Assembly (NCBI GenBank): GCA_046263055.1
Contig: JBHELO010000073.1
Location: 1 to 64,000 of the forward strand
Length of the DNA stretch: 64,000 nucleotides
Source: DATAQC01 sp046263055
GTDB lineage: Bacteria > Actinomycetota > Acidimicrobiia > Acidimicrobiales > AC-14
Reading direction: 5' to 3'
Position numbers and translations under genes: made by a program. Shown one piece after another: positions 1 to 8,828 of this stretch. The notes under the pieces were generated by a model. It saw nothing but the letters and a program-made list of their open reading frames with translations, had not been told where the DNA came from and did no database searches. Each line of letters begins with the position of its first letter. Within the stretch, counting starts at the first letter, position 1.

Positions 1-552
1 CTGGTGGACCTCGGCGGCGGCGTCCGACGCCGTGGACAGCGCCTGCGCGAGCATCCCCGGCGGCGCCTGGGCCTGGCGAGCCAAGACGAAATCGGTGACG
101 ACTTCCGCCACGCACCGTGCTTCGGCGGACTGGTCGTCGGAGAGCTGCCCGGGTCGGTCGTGGTGGAACGTGAGGGTCCCCAGGCGGACGGCGCCCACCC
201 GCAGAGGAAATGCGAACACGGCCGCCGCCCCTGCGTCCAGCGCGGGCTTTGCGAACGCAAGCCACTGCGACCGGTCGGAAGCGGCCAGATCGGCGTCGAC
301 GACCGGGACGCTGCGGCGGTAGGCATCGACGCCCGGGCCCTCGCCAAGCGTGTTTTGGAGGTCCTCGAGGGCGGCTGCGGTCGGGCCGGACGAGCACAAC
401 AACGCCCGGTGGGCGCCCGCACGCATAACTACGATTGCCGCGCCGCTCAGGCCGACGAGTCGGGCGCACGCAGCGCACAGCGTCGGTTCGACCTCGTCCT
501 CGACGATCGCCGACAGAGCCGTTTCGATGCGTAGGCGTGACGCCGAACTCAC
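1..552 (-). CDS. GAF domain regulator, probably GAF-ANTAR type (C-terminus outside window)
   Basis: An open frame runs leftward from a GTG and leaves the window after 184 codons without a stop. The product starts VSSASRLRIE and contains a GAF-like sensor fold at about residues 20-160, with a GAEP-like core (DAGAAAVFAFPLRVG) and GTLTFHHDRPG. The last visible residues, AAAEVHQ, match the segment that normally leads into an RNA-binding ANTAR domain in actinobacterial GAF-ANTAR antiterminators. That domain would lie beyond the edge. AGGA sits 11 bases before the GTG. If the ANTAR domain is present the protein would act in the cytoplasm on nascent transcripts; otherwise only ligand sensing can be claimed. 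Confidence 0.6.
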   Translation of the reverse strand, partial: MSSASRLRIETALSAIVEDEVEPTLCAACARLVGLSGAAIVVMRAGAHRALLCSSGPTAAALEDLQNTLGEGPGVDAYRRSVPVVDADLAASDRSQWLAFAKPALDAGAAAVFAFPLRVGAVRLGTLTFHHDRPGQLSDDQSAEARCVAEVVTDFVLARQAQAPPGMLAQALSTASDAAAEVHQ

Positions 553-937
553 GTCTTGCTGTCCTGGCCGACTCGACGCTGGTCACGGCGTCGCCCGTGG
601 TGCACGACACGCTTCCTTTCGACAGCTGTCCCGACGGCGCGTCACGGAGGCGGACTGGGTCCGGGCCAGTCTCGGCAGTACACCCTGCGCCGTCATCCTA
701 CGACAGTGAACCGCGACGCAGGACGGTTGTTCGCAAATGCAGCGGCACGGGCTGGCGACGAGGACCCCCAATTTCCCTCAAGCGGTAGGAGTCACCTGGC
801 GATGCCGCCCCAGGATCCGCCAACGGGAGGGCACCTCGCGGACCGTTTCAACGCCTCATGCCCTGAGGGTGAGGGTTGGTGGTTGGCTCTCCTGGTGCGT
901 TGGCGCCCGCGAGTCACGCTGCTCGCACAATCGACCC
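553..937. other. 385 bp without a convincing gene
   Basis: Frames of about 60-190 codons exist here on both strands, but their products are low-complexity, Arg/Pro-rich and look like no protein I recognise. I see no clear hairpin terminator and no RNA gene. It separates the GAF regulator from a stretch of gene remnants. Confidence 0.4.
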
Positions 938-1285
938 GTGACCTCCCAGACGGAGACCATCCTGCGGGAAGCCCTCGCGCTCCAGCATGCCGAGCGCACC
1001 GACGCAGACACCCGGTCCGGTCTATGCGCCATGTTCCTCGATGCCGTCGATGTCACGCTCGAGCCCCGAGAGCCCGTCCGGTCCTACACGCCTCGCCGAC
1101 CGGACGTCTCGGTGCTCGATGACACTGGACCTCCGAGGCCGACAACGAGCCAGCCCAAGGTGAGCTTCGTCGACTCCGGGTTCAAATCCAGGGATGGGCC
1201 TACTCCGGTTGCCGACGCAATGTCGAGGCCGTTGGGAACGGCCTTGTTCAGCAGTCTCCTGGTAGGGACTCCTGTGCAGCAATAG
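938..1285 (+). pseudogene. possible remnant of an addiction-module antitoxin
   Basis: The frame opens at a GTG six bases after CACAAT, an acceptable -10 spacing for a leaderless message. The first 35 residues (VTSQTETILREALALQHAER...) resemble the N-terminus of short antitoxins of the putative addiction module family (PF09720), whose hallmark is a helix of the type EALxLPxxERaxLaxxLLxSL. After residue ~40 the resemblance is lost and the rest looks like non-coding translation, as after a frameshift or rearrangement. No RelE/ParE-like toxin follows. Seen: the N-terminal pattern. Inferred: the remnant status. It could also be chance. Confidence 0.25.
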
Positions 1286-1338
1286 AGGAGGGACGCCCTC
1301 GTGTCGCGGTTGGGGAGGCGCAGAAGATCGGCCCCCGG

Positions 1339-1608
1339 CTACTCCGGATCGGCAATCGGGGGGCGGCGTCGGGACCTGTCGGCGCATGATGCGGCGGCGA
1401 CGAGGGCCAGGACACCGGTCCCCAACTCCAGCACCGACAGCTCCCAGTAGCCGACCGTCGCCGACAGGATGGCATTGGCGACGAACACCGCCGACGAGGC
1501 CATCCAGAAGACCGGACGGTCGGCGGCCACCAGCCAACCGAGATGCCCGCGGGCGGCGACGGGCTCGGAAGGCGGCACTGCTCCGTGCGAGCTCACTGCT
1601 CGCTGCAC
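1339..1608 (-). CDS. small two-helix membrane protein, unknown function
   Basis: Codes for 89 residues from a GTG. Two hydrophobic stretches can be seen, about residues 33-53 (VFWMASSAVFVANAIL...) and 57-75 (LSVLELGTGVLALVAAA). A basic tail (CADRSRRRPP) follows, so a small inner-membrane hairpin is likely. Its start overlaps the end of the upstream gene by 16 bases, so the two are probably co-translated. The length and the absence of other motifs allow no functional call. Confidence 0.45.
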   Translation of the reverse strand: MQRAVSSHGAVPPSEPVAARGHLGWLVAADRPVFWMASSAVFVANAILSATVGYWELSVLELGTGVLALVAAASCADRSRRRPPIADPE

Positions 1609-2093
1609 GTGTCAGTGACCTCGCCCGGCGAGAAGCGGCCGCCGCAGGTGTCGCCGTAGGCCTCCCAGCCTGAGCCGGCGGGACTCAGCTCGTACAGGGT
1701 GTCGCACCCCGCTCCCGATCCGTCGCGGCACTCGACGGCGAGGGCGTCGAGCATGTCGGCGCAGGAGCCGGCGTCACCTCCGGCGCAGTCGCTGGCCAGC
1801 TGGTCGATCGGGTCGGTGGTGTCGCTGGCGAAGCGAGAGACGGCGGCGACTGGCGAGGTCCCGCGGAGGCTCGTGGCGTCGACGCTGCCCGGCTCGGCGG
1901 GCGCGGCGCTGGGCGGCATCTGCAAGTTGACGACGACGGGGGGCTTCGGCCCTCCGTCCTTGGAACCGGAGTGGTTCACGCCAACATAGATGCCGCCCGC
2001 CGCTGTCACCAGCGCCGCCAGTGCCGTCAGGATGCCCGGGACGCTGGTCATAAACCCGCCAATTCCGCCCGCTCGCGTCTCGATCTCGGTCAT
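1593..2093 (-). CDS. membrane-anchored protein with actinobacterial Cys-rich C-terminal domain
   Basis: 166 residues. The ATG is preceded by GGGGAGGA at ideal spacing, which decides this start over longer frames. A single transmembrane segment lies at about residues 17-38 (ILTALAALVTAAGGIYVG). A linker follows, then a C-terminal module with four conserved cysteines: DQLASDC-GGDAGSC, VEC-GAGCDTLYELSP and GDTCGGR. This LYxxSPxGSxYexFGxTCGgR pattern recurs at the end of many actinobacterial secreted or membrane proteins, and its role is not known to me. The cysteines probably form disulfides outside the cell. It is the first gene of a two-gene unit with the small membrane protein downstream. Confidence 0.65.
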   Translation of the reverse strand: MTEIETRAGGIGGFMTSVPGILTALAALVTAAGGIYVGVNHSGSKDGGPKPPVVVNLQMPPSAAPAEPGSVDATSLRGTSPVAAVSRFASDTTDPIDQLASDCAGGDAGSCADMLDALAVECRDGSGAGCDTLYELSPAGSGWEAYGDTCGGRFSPGEVTDTCSEQ

Positions 2094-2416
2094 GCTGTCC
2101 TCCCCTTGGCGACCGCCACCCAGGCTGGGTGGGCGTGGCCAATGCCATCCAGAGGCGGGGTGGGAGCGCCCTGATACATGGGCTCCGTCGATATGGGTTG
2201 CCGACGCTGATCGCGGGGCCCGCTGACGGCGACGCGGCCGCTCCACCGCCTTTGCGTCACCGCGCTCTTTGGGAAGTCGCCGTCCGAACGCCCATCTCCG
2301 ACCACCCCTTCGAGCCATTGCGAAAGCCGCTTCGCCATGGGGGTGGCATGTGCCGACCGCCGGGGCGAGGGCATCGGGTCCAATCGGACGCTTCGCGTCC
2401 TGGCGCAGCCGTGAGG
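2094..2416. other. 323 bp with no supported gene
   Basis: A leftward frame of 97 codons covers most of it, but the translation is low-complexity and has no usable ribosome binding site. No antitoxin candidate for the neighbouring MazF-like gene can be seen here. Confidence 0.4.
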
Positions 2417-2713
2417 TCAGAGGTCCAGAACGAAGCGCAGTGCCTGGTCCATGGAGCGCAGCTCGTTGGGCGCGACCATGCCCCGTCGAGAGGCCAGCCG
2501 ACGGGTCGGGACCACTCGGAGCTGGTCGCAACGGGCGTAAGACGTGTGGTCCAGCCCGCTGCTCCCGGGGTCTAGCTCGACATGGTTGCGCAACCCGTAG
2601 GCGACGGAGCTCACCGGTACAACCACGACCAGGTCCCCAGGCCCGTTGTTCAAGAGATCGACCGAGACCACGACGGCAGGCCGCAAGGACGCCGGGGCCG
2701 GCCCTGCGCACAC
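2417..2713 (-). pseudogene. MazF/PemK-family toxin, N-terminally truncated
   Basis: From RPAVVVSVDLL onward the product follows the MazF/PemK mRNA endoribonuclease fold: PAVVVS strand, VVVVPVSS strand, SYARCDQLRVVPT and a final helix (NELRSMDQALRFVLDL). The family's first strand and loop, typically RGEVWxxDLxxxxGSE, is absent. The residues before RPAVVV (CAGPAPASL) look unrelated. An ATG ten bases upstream (MVGSVRR) would suit a MazF start but lies in another frame, so an internal deletion with frameshift is likely. No partner antitoxin precedes it. Without the first strand the RNA-binding site should be incomplete. A short leaderless GTG product cannot be excluded. Confidence 0.55.
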
Positions 2714-2726
2714 TGCCCACCATCGT

Positions 2727-4808
2727 TCACTTGATGACGACAGAACGATCGAAGTTCAGGCGCGGGCCCCCAGGGGGAACGTGCTTGTTCTTCGTAGCGG
2801 TCTGACCGTCCGCCGACTTGAACTTGTCCTTGCCCTTGACGGCGAAGAACTTCTCAACGGCCTTGGCCACCGTTCCATTCGGGCCCATGATGCCGAGCGT
2901 CGGGTCGTACTCGATGTTGTTGATCTCGAGCCAAATATGGCCGTCGCCAAAGAAGATGCGGTTGATCGTGTCATAGCCGGTCGTCTTGCCGTACCGCTCG
3001 ACGTTTCCCTTGAAACTGGCCTCGCGAGTGAGGACCGCGTCCTTTCCGATGTCGGCAAGGCGCTTCGTGAGCAACGGCCGATTGTCGCCGCCGGGGATGA
3101 CCGGTGGCGGATTCGGTATCACCATTTTGAAGAGCTCGTTGAAAATACTGCTCAGGACCATGCATGGCGCACCGATTTTGGCGTCGGCGTTCCCGAGGAG
3201 GTAGTCGACGAGACTGAACTCTCCCGAGACCGTCGAATAGATCAGGTTGCTGATGGGCAGGTCGTTGAGGAATGCTTCGAACACCGTCTTCGCCAGCGCA
3301 TCGATGTCGGCCACATCAATGCCGTCGCTGGCCATCTTTGTCTCGGACTCGAGGCCGATCCGTAGGAGAGGCATATTGTCCTCGAGTTGCTGGTAGGCCG
3401 CGGGCGTCGCCGCGGCCTTGAGCGCGGCGCGGAACGGGCGGTGCTGAAGTATCGCCATGACGTGGTTCCTGCCGACGTCGGTGGAGTTCGGTAGCAGGAA
3501 GTCGTTGATCGCCCGGTCGGCCATCCCTTTCTTCAGCCAGCTGAAGTCGGCGATCGCCTTCAGAGACAGCGACGTGAGCGACCCGCCGCCGACCGCGGCG
3601 CGTGGGGCGGCGAAGAATACCGTGGCCCACGCCACCATGTCGGTGGTCTTGGCCTCAGCGAGCGCGGCGCGCGCCTCCAACTGGAAGAACTCACCGTGCT
3701 TCTGATGGAGCTCGGTGCCCTTCGCGAATGTCGTCTTGAAATTGTGCTTGCGCGCCGCTGCTCGGTACTGGGTGGCGAGGGGCGCCAGTTCGACGGCTCG
3801 CGCATCGCTGAGCTCCTGAATCTTCGTGTCGACGATCTGCCTCAGCTCGTCGACTATCGACTTGCGGGCGCTCAGCTCGGCGTTCATCTTCTTCTTTTCC
3901 TTCTTCTTCTCCGTGGTAGTCAGCTGCGTGTCCCAGCTGTAGATGGCATTCTTCACGTCTCGAAGAGCCGAGAGCTTCGTCGCCGTGTCACCCGTGCCCT
4001 TGGCGGTGGCGAAAGCGTCCAGCGCGTCGTCGATCCTTGTCACCTCCTTCGGCCGTGTGTTGCCTTTCACCGTCGAGTCGAGCTTCCACGTCGCCGACAC
4101 CGGGATATCGTCGTACCGCATGATGGCCGGGGATCTTCGGCTGATGCCGGCGACCTCCCGCCTCGCCGTGGCGGCGCCCTGCTGAATGGTGTGGGTCAGC
4201 TCGTGGGCCAGCAACTCCTGTCCGGCCGGCGTCGAGGTGCTCGGCGCCCCGCCCCGGAAGAAGATGTCGGGGCCGATCGTGAACGCCCGGGCCTGGATGG
4301 CGTCGTTCAACTGAGTGGCGGCGCTGCCCTCATGGATGCGAACGCGACTGAAGTCAGCGCCGAAGGCCCCCTCCATCCTGGTGCGGGGGGCGTCCGGCAA
4401 TGGCGATCCACCCTGCCGCGCCGCGTTCACGGCGCGCTCGGCGCTGCTGTCCAGCTCACCGCCCGCGAACCCGACTTCGGCCTCGACCGGCGCCCGTTGG
4501 ACCTCCGCCGAACCGAACGCGTCCTTCGAGGTCGACGCCTCGTCGTGCTGCGGTCCCGAGCGCAGGGCCCGTACCACCTCGGCCGCCACCGCATCTGCCT
4601 CACGCTCGTGGCGGTCACCCGCTGGTCCGACCTCGAGCTTGGCCTGGGCCTGGGCCACCAACCGGTTCACTGCCCGATTGCCGGCTGTCTGCTGGAGGGC
4701 GAGCAGCCGACCGATCGAGGACGACGGCGGGACCCGTCGGGCCGCGGTTCGGGGCGCGACGTGCTCGGCGTGCCGATCCTTGTCGGTCTTGCGGGTCCTC
4801 TCGGCCAC
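2727..4808 (-). CDS. eCIS core domain (DUF4157) protein with possible C-terminal enzyme domain
   Basis: 693 residues from a GTG with GGAGG seven bases upstream. The N-terminus carries the family's GDRHEREADAVA motif (~64-75). The DUF4157/eCIS-core domain lies at ~140-212 (FGADFSRVRIHEG), ending in the HELTH zinc-protease-like motif at H202-E203-xx-H206. A lysine-rich coiled coil covers ~300-400. The C-terminal ~200 residues contain C549 (GAPCMVLSS), H624 (GDGHIWLEI) and D635 (EYDPTLG). That order and spacing resemble transglutaminase/papain-like Cys-His-Asp enzymes. eCIS-core proteins are known as cargo of, or partners for, extracellular contractile injection systems. No tail or sheath genes are in view. 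The domain call is firm; the toxin/enzyme role is inference. Confidence 0.75.
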   Translation of the reverse strand: MAERTRKTDKDRHAEHVAPRTAARRVPPSSSIGRLLALQQTAGNRAVNRLVAQAQAKLEVGPAGDRHEREADAVAAEVVRALRSGPQHDEASTSKDAFGSAEVQRAPVEAEVGFAGGELDSSAERAVNAARQGGSPLPDAPRTRMEGAFGADFSRVRIHEGSAATQLNDAIQARAFTIGPDIFFRGGAPSTSTPAGQELLAHELTHTIQQGAATARREVAGISRRSPAIMRYDDIPVSATWKLDSTVKGNTRPKEVTRIDDALDAFATAKGTGDTATKLSALRDVKNAIYSWDTQLTTTEKKKEKKKMNAELSARKSIVDELRQIVDTKIQELSDARAVELAPLATQYRAAARKHNFKTTFAKGTELHQKHGEFFQLEARAALAEAKTTDMVAWATVFFAAPRAAVGGGSLTSLSLKAIADFSWLKKGMADRAINDFLLPNSTDVGRNHVMAILQHRPFRAALKAAATPAAYQQLEDNMPLLRIGLESETKMASDGIDVADIDALAKTVFEAFLNDLPISNLIYSTVSGEFSLVDYLLGNADAKIGAPCMVLSSIFNELFKMVIPNPPPVIPGGDNRPLLTKRLADIGKDAVLTREASFKGNVERYGKTTGYDTINRIFFGDGHIWLEINNIEYDPTLGIMGPNGTVAKAVEKFFAVKGKDKFKSADGQTATKNKHVPPGGPRLNFDRSVVIK

Positions 4809-5049
4809 CGCGGACCTCCCGGAGCAGGTCGTCAGCCCTCGCGGGCCCGGCGGGGGTCGAATGGAGCGGTTAGGCGGGTTCTCCTACGGCCGCCTCGGTG
4901 ACCATGGCGTCGAGGTAGGACGAGCGGCCGTACTTGGCGCGATAGGCGGCATCAACCTGCCGGACCAGGCATGAGCGCAGCGACCGGTGCAGTCCTGCAG
5001 CCAGCTGGCGACCGCCGGGTGGCCGGCCGTCCGGGGTCCCGACCGTCTC

Positions 5050-5085
5050 GCCCTGGGTCGTCAGTCACCCTGGGTCGTCAGTGAC
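5050..5085. repeat. short tandem duplication at the end of the GT20 gene
   Basis: The unit CCCTGGGTCGTCAGT occurs twice, at 5051-5065 and 5068-5082, separated by CA. The second copy contains the leftward gene's TGA. The duplication appears to add sequence just after the stop and could alter the last codons by slippage. No hairpin is formed. Confidence 0.7.
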
Positions 5086-6562
5086 CGGACGAGCGAAGTT
5101 GGCGCACGTCCCGCAGCTGGTCGCCGAGCCACTTGGCGACGTCGTTCTCCCGGACGAAAGCGGCGCACGCGGCCAGGCGGTCCCGGCGCTCCCCGGCGTC
5201 CATGGTGAGGGCGGCGAAGATGGCGTCGGCCTGCTGCTGGATGTCGAAGGGATGCAACGTGATCGCGAACCTGCCCAGCTCCTCGTACGCGCCCGCATTC
5301 TCCGACAGGGCGAGCACGCCGCCACGGCGGTTGACGAGGACCGCCTCCTTGGCCACCAGGTTCATCCCGTCGGAGATGGGATTGACCACGAGCACGTCGA
5401 ACAGCTTGTAGGCGGCCACCACCTCGTGGAAGTCGCCCTCCAGGCTGAGCACGACCGGCTGCCAGTCGGCCGTGCCGCGCTTGGCGTTGACCTCGTCCAC
5501 CAGCCGGCGGATCCGGTCCAGGTGGTCGGCGTACTGCTCGACGTCTTGCCGGCTGGGCTGCACGAGGGCCAGGAATGTGACTCGCCCCGCCAGCTCGGGG
5601 TGGTCGTCGAGCAACGCCTCGAAGGCCCGGAAGCCTCGCAGGATGTTCTTGCTGGGATCGGCCCGATCGACCCGCAGGATGAGGTTCTCCCGTCGGACCC
5701 CGGCCAGGCGCCGCTCGTGGTCGGCTACCGCCGGCGAGGTGGCCGTAGCCTCCAGCTCGTCCGGGTCCACCGAGATGGGGTAATGCCGGGCGTGGACGGT
5801 GCGCCCCCCGACCTCGACGGTGAGCCGCCCTTCGTCCACCGTCAGGCCGAGCAGCTCCTCGCAGCCCAGGAGGAAGTTGCGGGCGTAGCGCCTGGAGTGG
5901 AAGGCCACGACGTCGTTGCCCAGGACGCCGTTGAACACGGCCCGCCGCATCGCCGGCGGCAGCACCCGCCAGGCGTCGGGATGGGGCCAGGGGATGTGGA
6001 CGAAGTGGTGGAGGAACACGCCCGGGCAACGGTCCCGGACCAGTCCCGGCACCAGGTACAGGTGGTAGTCCTGCACCATCACCGTGGCCCGCCCACCACG
6101 GGCCTCCACCTCCTCGGCCACCGCCTCGGCGAAGCGCCTGTTCACCGGGACGTACCCGTGGTCGAAGGCGTCGACCTCCCGGCGGGTGATGTCGGGCGTG
6201 TTGCCCAGGTCCCACAGGTAGTGCTGGAGGAACCACAGCAGAGGGTTCGAGATGACGGCGTAGAACTTGTGCTGGGCCTCCGCATCCAGCTCGACCATTC
6301 GCAGGTGCACCCCCGGACCGTCCCCCGCGGGATTGAACGCCTGTCCGCCGTGCTCGCGGGCCACGGCCACGTCCTCGTCGCCCAGCGCCGCGCAGACCCA
6401 CACCGCGTCCTGCAGGTGGCCGGCCAGGCCAGCCAGTGCCGTCACCAGCCCCCCGTGCCCAGGCGTGGACGTGCGCTCGCCGTGGTCCCGGCTGTACTGC
6501 ACCGGGCCCCGGTTCGAGACCAGGATGAGGGGCCCGTCCCCCGCACCCTCCGCCACGACCAC
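5078..6562 (-). CDS. otsA: GT20 trehalose-6-phosphate synthase-like glycosyltransferase
   Basis: 494 residues, the usual length for GT20. The N-terminal SNRGPVQ and the HGGLVTAL glycine-rich loop are present, with QDYHLYLVPGL, HIPWPHPDAWR, and NPISDGMNLVAKEAV near the nucleotide-binding site, plus a late LSENAG. In the family these place UDP/GDP-glucose and glucose-6-phosphate. The phosphate-binding stretch reads RVDRADPSKN rather than the Escherichia coli RLDYTKG, a variant I associate with actinobacterial homologues. The acceptor could therefore be something other than glucose-6-phosphate. No otsB phosphatase is adjacent. It is the last gene of the glgC-kinase-GT20 operon, 11 bases after the kinase stop, and is cytoplasmic. 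Confidence 0.8.
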   Translation of the reverse strand: MVVAEGAGDGPLILVSNRGPVQYSRDHGERTSTPGHGGLVTALAGLAGHLQDAVWVCAALGDEDVAVAREHGGQAFNPAGDGPGVHLRMVELDAEAQHKFYAVISNPLLWFLQHYLWDLGNTPDITRREVDAFDHGYVPVNRRFAEAVAEEVEARGGRATVMVQDYHLYLVPGLVRDRCPGVFLHHFVHIPWPHPDAWRVLPPAMRRAVFNGVLGNDVVAFHSRRYARNFLLGCEELLGLTVDEGRLTVEVGGRTVHARHYPISVDPDELEATATSPAVADHERRLAGVRRENLILRVDRADPSKNILRGFRAFEALLDDHPELAGRVTFLALVQPSRQDVEQYADHLDRIRRLVDEVNAKRGTADWQPVVLSLEGDFHEVVAAYKLFDVLVVNPISDGMNLVAKEAVLVNRRGGVLALSENAGAYEELGRFAITLHPFDIQQQADAIFAALTMDAGERRDRLAACAAFVRENDVAKWLGDQLRDVRQLRSSGH

Positions 6563-6573
6563 CGCCGCCGTGC

Positions 6574-7563
6574 CTACCCGCCGCTGCCGGAGGCGGCCTT
6601 GCGCACCCGCTCCTCGGCCTGGATGAGGTGGTAGAGGAGCACCAGCTGGGTGAGGGCCAGCGGCTCGTCCCGGGTGTCGTCGTCGGGGTCGAGCCGGCCG
6701 AGCGCCTCGGGCAGCGGCGCGTCCACGCCGAGATCGTCCCAGATCGCCTGCTCCACCTTCTTGGTGATGTCCCGGTCGGCGAAGGAGTGGATGTGGACGG
6801 CGTCGACGGGCTTGCCGTCGTCGTCCCGGGTGAGCTTCAGGTGCATGGCCTGTTCGGTCTCCTCACCCAGGATCGTGTGGAGCTCGGGGTGGTCGATCGT
6901 GGGACGGAGGAGGAGCGTGGCGCTCAGCGGGTCGTCGGCCGTCTCACCGCGTTCCTCGATCGGAGCGAACCGCACCACGATGTCGGCATGGGCGCGCTGG
7001 GGACGGATGAACTCCTCCGATTCGGGCTCCCGCTTCTTCAGGTCCTTGCGGACCTCGTCCTCGCTGTAGCCGCGCTTCTTCGTGTCGCGCGCCATCTTCC
7101 AGGCGATGCGGATCTCCTCGGGCGGATAGAGGTAGACGGTCGCGTCGAAGCAGGACCGCGCCGCCTCGGTGTAGAGGGGAAGGAGCCCCTCGACGATCAC
7201 GAACTCGCGAGGCTCGACCAGCTCGGGGCGTCCGAGCCGGCCGGTGTCGTGGTCGTAGACGGGCTTCAGGACGGGTTCCCCGAGCGCAAGGTGCTGGAGA
7301 TGCTGCACCATGATGCCGATGTAGTTGCACTTGGGGTTGAGCGGGGTGAAGGGAAGCGACTTCCGCTCTTCGCGGTCGTAGCGGTGATAGTCGTCGGCCC
7401 CGACCGAGGTGATGCGGTCCGGTCCCAGGGCGGCGGCCAGGCCCGCGGTCACCGTGGTCTTCCCCGTGCCGCTGTCACCCGCGATCGCCATCATGATCGG
7501 CCGGGACCGCCCGCCACCGTTGCCCTGGTTCGTCCGCCGGACGTTCATGTGCATCTCGGACAT
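6574..7563 (-). CDS. phosphoribulokinase-family kinase
   Basis: 329 residues. The ATG lies two bases after the glgC stop, with GGGGGG at the end of glgC as ribosome binding site. The P-loop GDSGTGKTT is at residues 29-37, followed by DDYHRYDREERKSLPFTPL, NPKCNYIG, PVYDHDTGR and the Walker-B-like FVIVEGLLPLY. The order and spacing are those of phosphoribulokinase (ribulose-5-phosphate to ribulose-1,5-bisphosphate) rather than of uridine kinase. The C-terminal ~100 residues (HSFADRDITKKVEQAIW...) extend the core as in class II enzymes. No Rubisco gene is in view, so a Calvin-cycle role is unproven. Position between glgC and a GT20 enzyme suggests a link to storage-carbohydrate metabolism. Confidence 0.8.
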   Translation of the reverse strand: MSEMHMNVRRTNQGNGGGRSRPIMMAIAGDSGTGKTTVTAGLAAALGPDRITSVGADDYHRYDREERKSLPFTPLNPKCNYIGIMVQHLQHLALGEPVLKPVYDHDTGRLGRPELVEPREFVIVEGLLPLYTEAARSCFDATVYLYPPEEIRIAWKMARDTKKRGYSEDEVRKDLKKREPESEEFIRPQRAHADIVVRFAPIEERGETADDPLSATLLLRPTIDHPELHTILGEETEQAMHLKLTRDDDGKPVDAVHIHSFADRDITKKVEQAIWDDLGVDAPLPEALGRLDPDDDTRDEPLALTQLVLLYHLIQAEERVRKAASGSGG

Positions 7564-7565
7564 GC

Positions 7566-8816
7566 CTACCCCCCGTGGTTGGTCTCGGCCGGGATCTGCT
7601 CGTCCTTGCCGATGACGACGATGCCCTTGTCGGACACGGTGAACCGCCTGCGGTCGGCGACGCTGTCCACGCCGATCTCGGTGCCCGGCGGCACCTCCAC
7701 GTTCTTGTCGATGATGGCGTTGCGCACCACCGCTCCCCGCCCGACCACCACGTCGTGCATCAGCACCGACTGCTCCACGGTGGCGTCGGGATGGATGGAG
7801 ACCCCAGGGGAGATGATCGACCCCTGCACGGTGGCCCCGCGCACGACGGCGCCGGCGCACACCATCGAGTTCAGGACCCGTCCCGTGCCTTCCACCCCCT
7901 CGTACAGAAACTTGGCCGGGGGAAGGGCGGGGCCAGACGTGTGGATGGGCCAGCGGTCGTTGTACAGGTTGAACTTGGGCTGCGACGAGACGAGGTCCAT
8001 GTGCGCCTCGTAGTAGGCATCGAGCGTCCCCACGTCGCGCCAGTAGCCGTGGTCGCCCTCGTGCTCGCCGGGAACCCGGTTGCCGGTGAAGTCGTGGACG
8101 TGGGCGACGCCCTCGCCGACCAGCATGGGGATGATGTCGCCGCCGACGTCGTGGTCGGACCCGTCGGCGTGGGCGTCGGCCGAGACGGCCTCGATCAGCG
8201 CGCTGGCGGTGAAGACGTAGTTGCCCATGGAGGCGAAGGCATGGTCCGGATCGTCGGGAAGCGGGACGGGCTCGGAGGGCTTCTCCTTGAAGCTGCGGAT
8301 CACCGTGTCCTCTCCCGCTTCGATCACCCCGCTCGAACTGGCTTCTCCGATGGGAACCCGGACGCCGGCCACGGTGACCCCGGCGCCCGTTTCGATGTGT
8401 TGGGCCACCATCTGGCGTGGGTCCATCCGGTATACGTGGTCGGCACCGAAGACACAGATGTAGTCGGGCCTCTCGTCGGCGATGATCATGAGGTTCTGGT
8501 AGATGGCGTCGGCCGACCCCGAGAACCAGTGCGGCCCGCGGCGCATCTGGGCGGGGACGGGGCTGACGAAGCTGCCCAGCAAGGGCGACATGCGCCAGGT
8601 GCGGGAGATGTGCAGGTCGAGGCTGTGGCTCTTGTACTGAGTCAGGACGACGATCTTCAGGTAGCCGCCATTGGCGAGGTTGGACAGTACGAAGTCGACG
8701 AGCCGGTAGTGCCCGGCGAAGGGCACGGCGGGCTTGGCCCGGTCCGCGGTCAGCGGCAAGAGGCGCGTGCCCTCACCCCCAGCCAGCACGAGCGATAGCA
8801 CCCGGGCATCGGCCAT
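7566..8816 (-). CDS. glgC: glucose-1-phosphate adenylyltransferase (ADP-glucose synthase)
   Basis: 416 residues, typical for GlgC. The N-terminal nucleotidyltransferase has [12 protein letters not shown] (pyrophosphorylase loop), [20 protein letters not shown] (metal/nucleotide-binding Asp) and a glucose-1-phosphate region around FKEKPSEP and [15 protein letters not shown]. The C-terminal third is a left-handed beta-helix with hexapeptide-like repeats ([15 protein letters not shown]). The enzyme makes ADP-glucose from ATP and glucose-1-phosphate in the cytoplasm, the committing step of bacterial glycogen synthesis. It heads a three-gene operon. A TACGGT -10 box six bases before the ATG predicts a leaderless mRNA. 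No glycogen synthase is in the window. Confidence 0.92.
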   Translation of the reverse strand: MADARVLSLVLAGGEGTRLLPLTADRAKPAVPFAGHYRLVDFVLSNLANGGYLKIVVLTQYKSHSLDLHISRTWRMSPLLGSFVSPVPAQMRRGPHWFSGSADAIYQNLMIIADERPDYICVFGADHVYRMDPRQMVAQHIETGAGVTVAGVRVPIGEASSSGVIEAGEDTVIRSFKEKPSEPVPLPDDPDHAFASMGNYVFTASALIEAVSADAHADGSDHDVGGDIIPMLVGEGVAHVHDFTGNRVPGEHEGDHGYWRDVGTLDAYYEAHMDLVSSQPKFNLYNDRWPIHTSGPALPPAKFLYEGVEGTGRVLNSMVCAGAVVRGATVQGSIISPGVSIHPDATVEQSVLMHDVVVGRGAVVRNAIIDKNVEVPPGTEIGVDSVADRRRFTVSDKGIVVIGKDEQIPAETNHGG

Positions 8817-8822
8817 GGGCCT

Positions 8823-8828
8823 ACCGTA
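8823..8828 (-). promoter_or_regulatory. -10 box (TACGGT) of the glgC operon, leaderless
   Basis: On the minus strand TACGGT fits the actinobacterial TANNNT consensus. Only six bases (AGGCCC) separate it from the glgC ATG, so transcription should begin at or next to the start codon. No -35 element is obvious. Confidence 0.5.

Noticed and set aside
1176..1192. GGGTTCAAATCC, a tRNA T-loop-like string
   Set aside because: The flanking stem has a mismatch and I could find no acceptor, D or anticodon arms upstream, so there is no tRNA gene. It could be a relic, but chance is as likely.
2417..2713. Intact mazEF toxin-antitoxin system
   Set aside because: The first strand of the toxin is missing and no antitoxin gene is adjacent.
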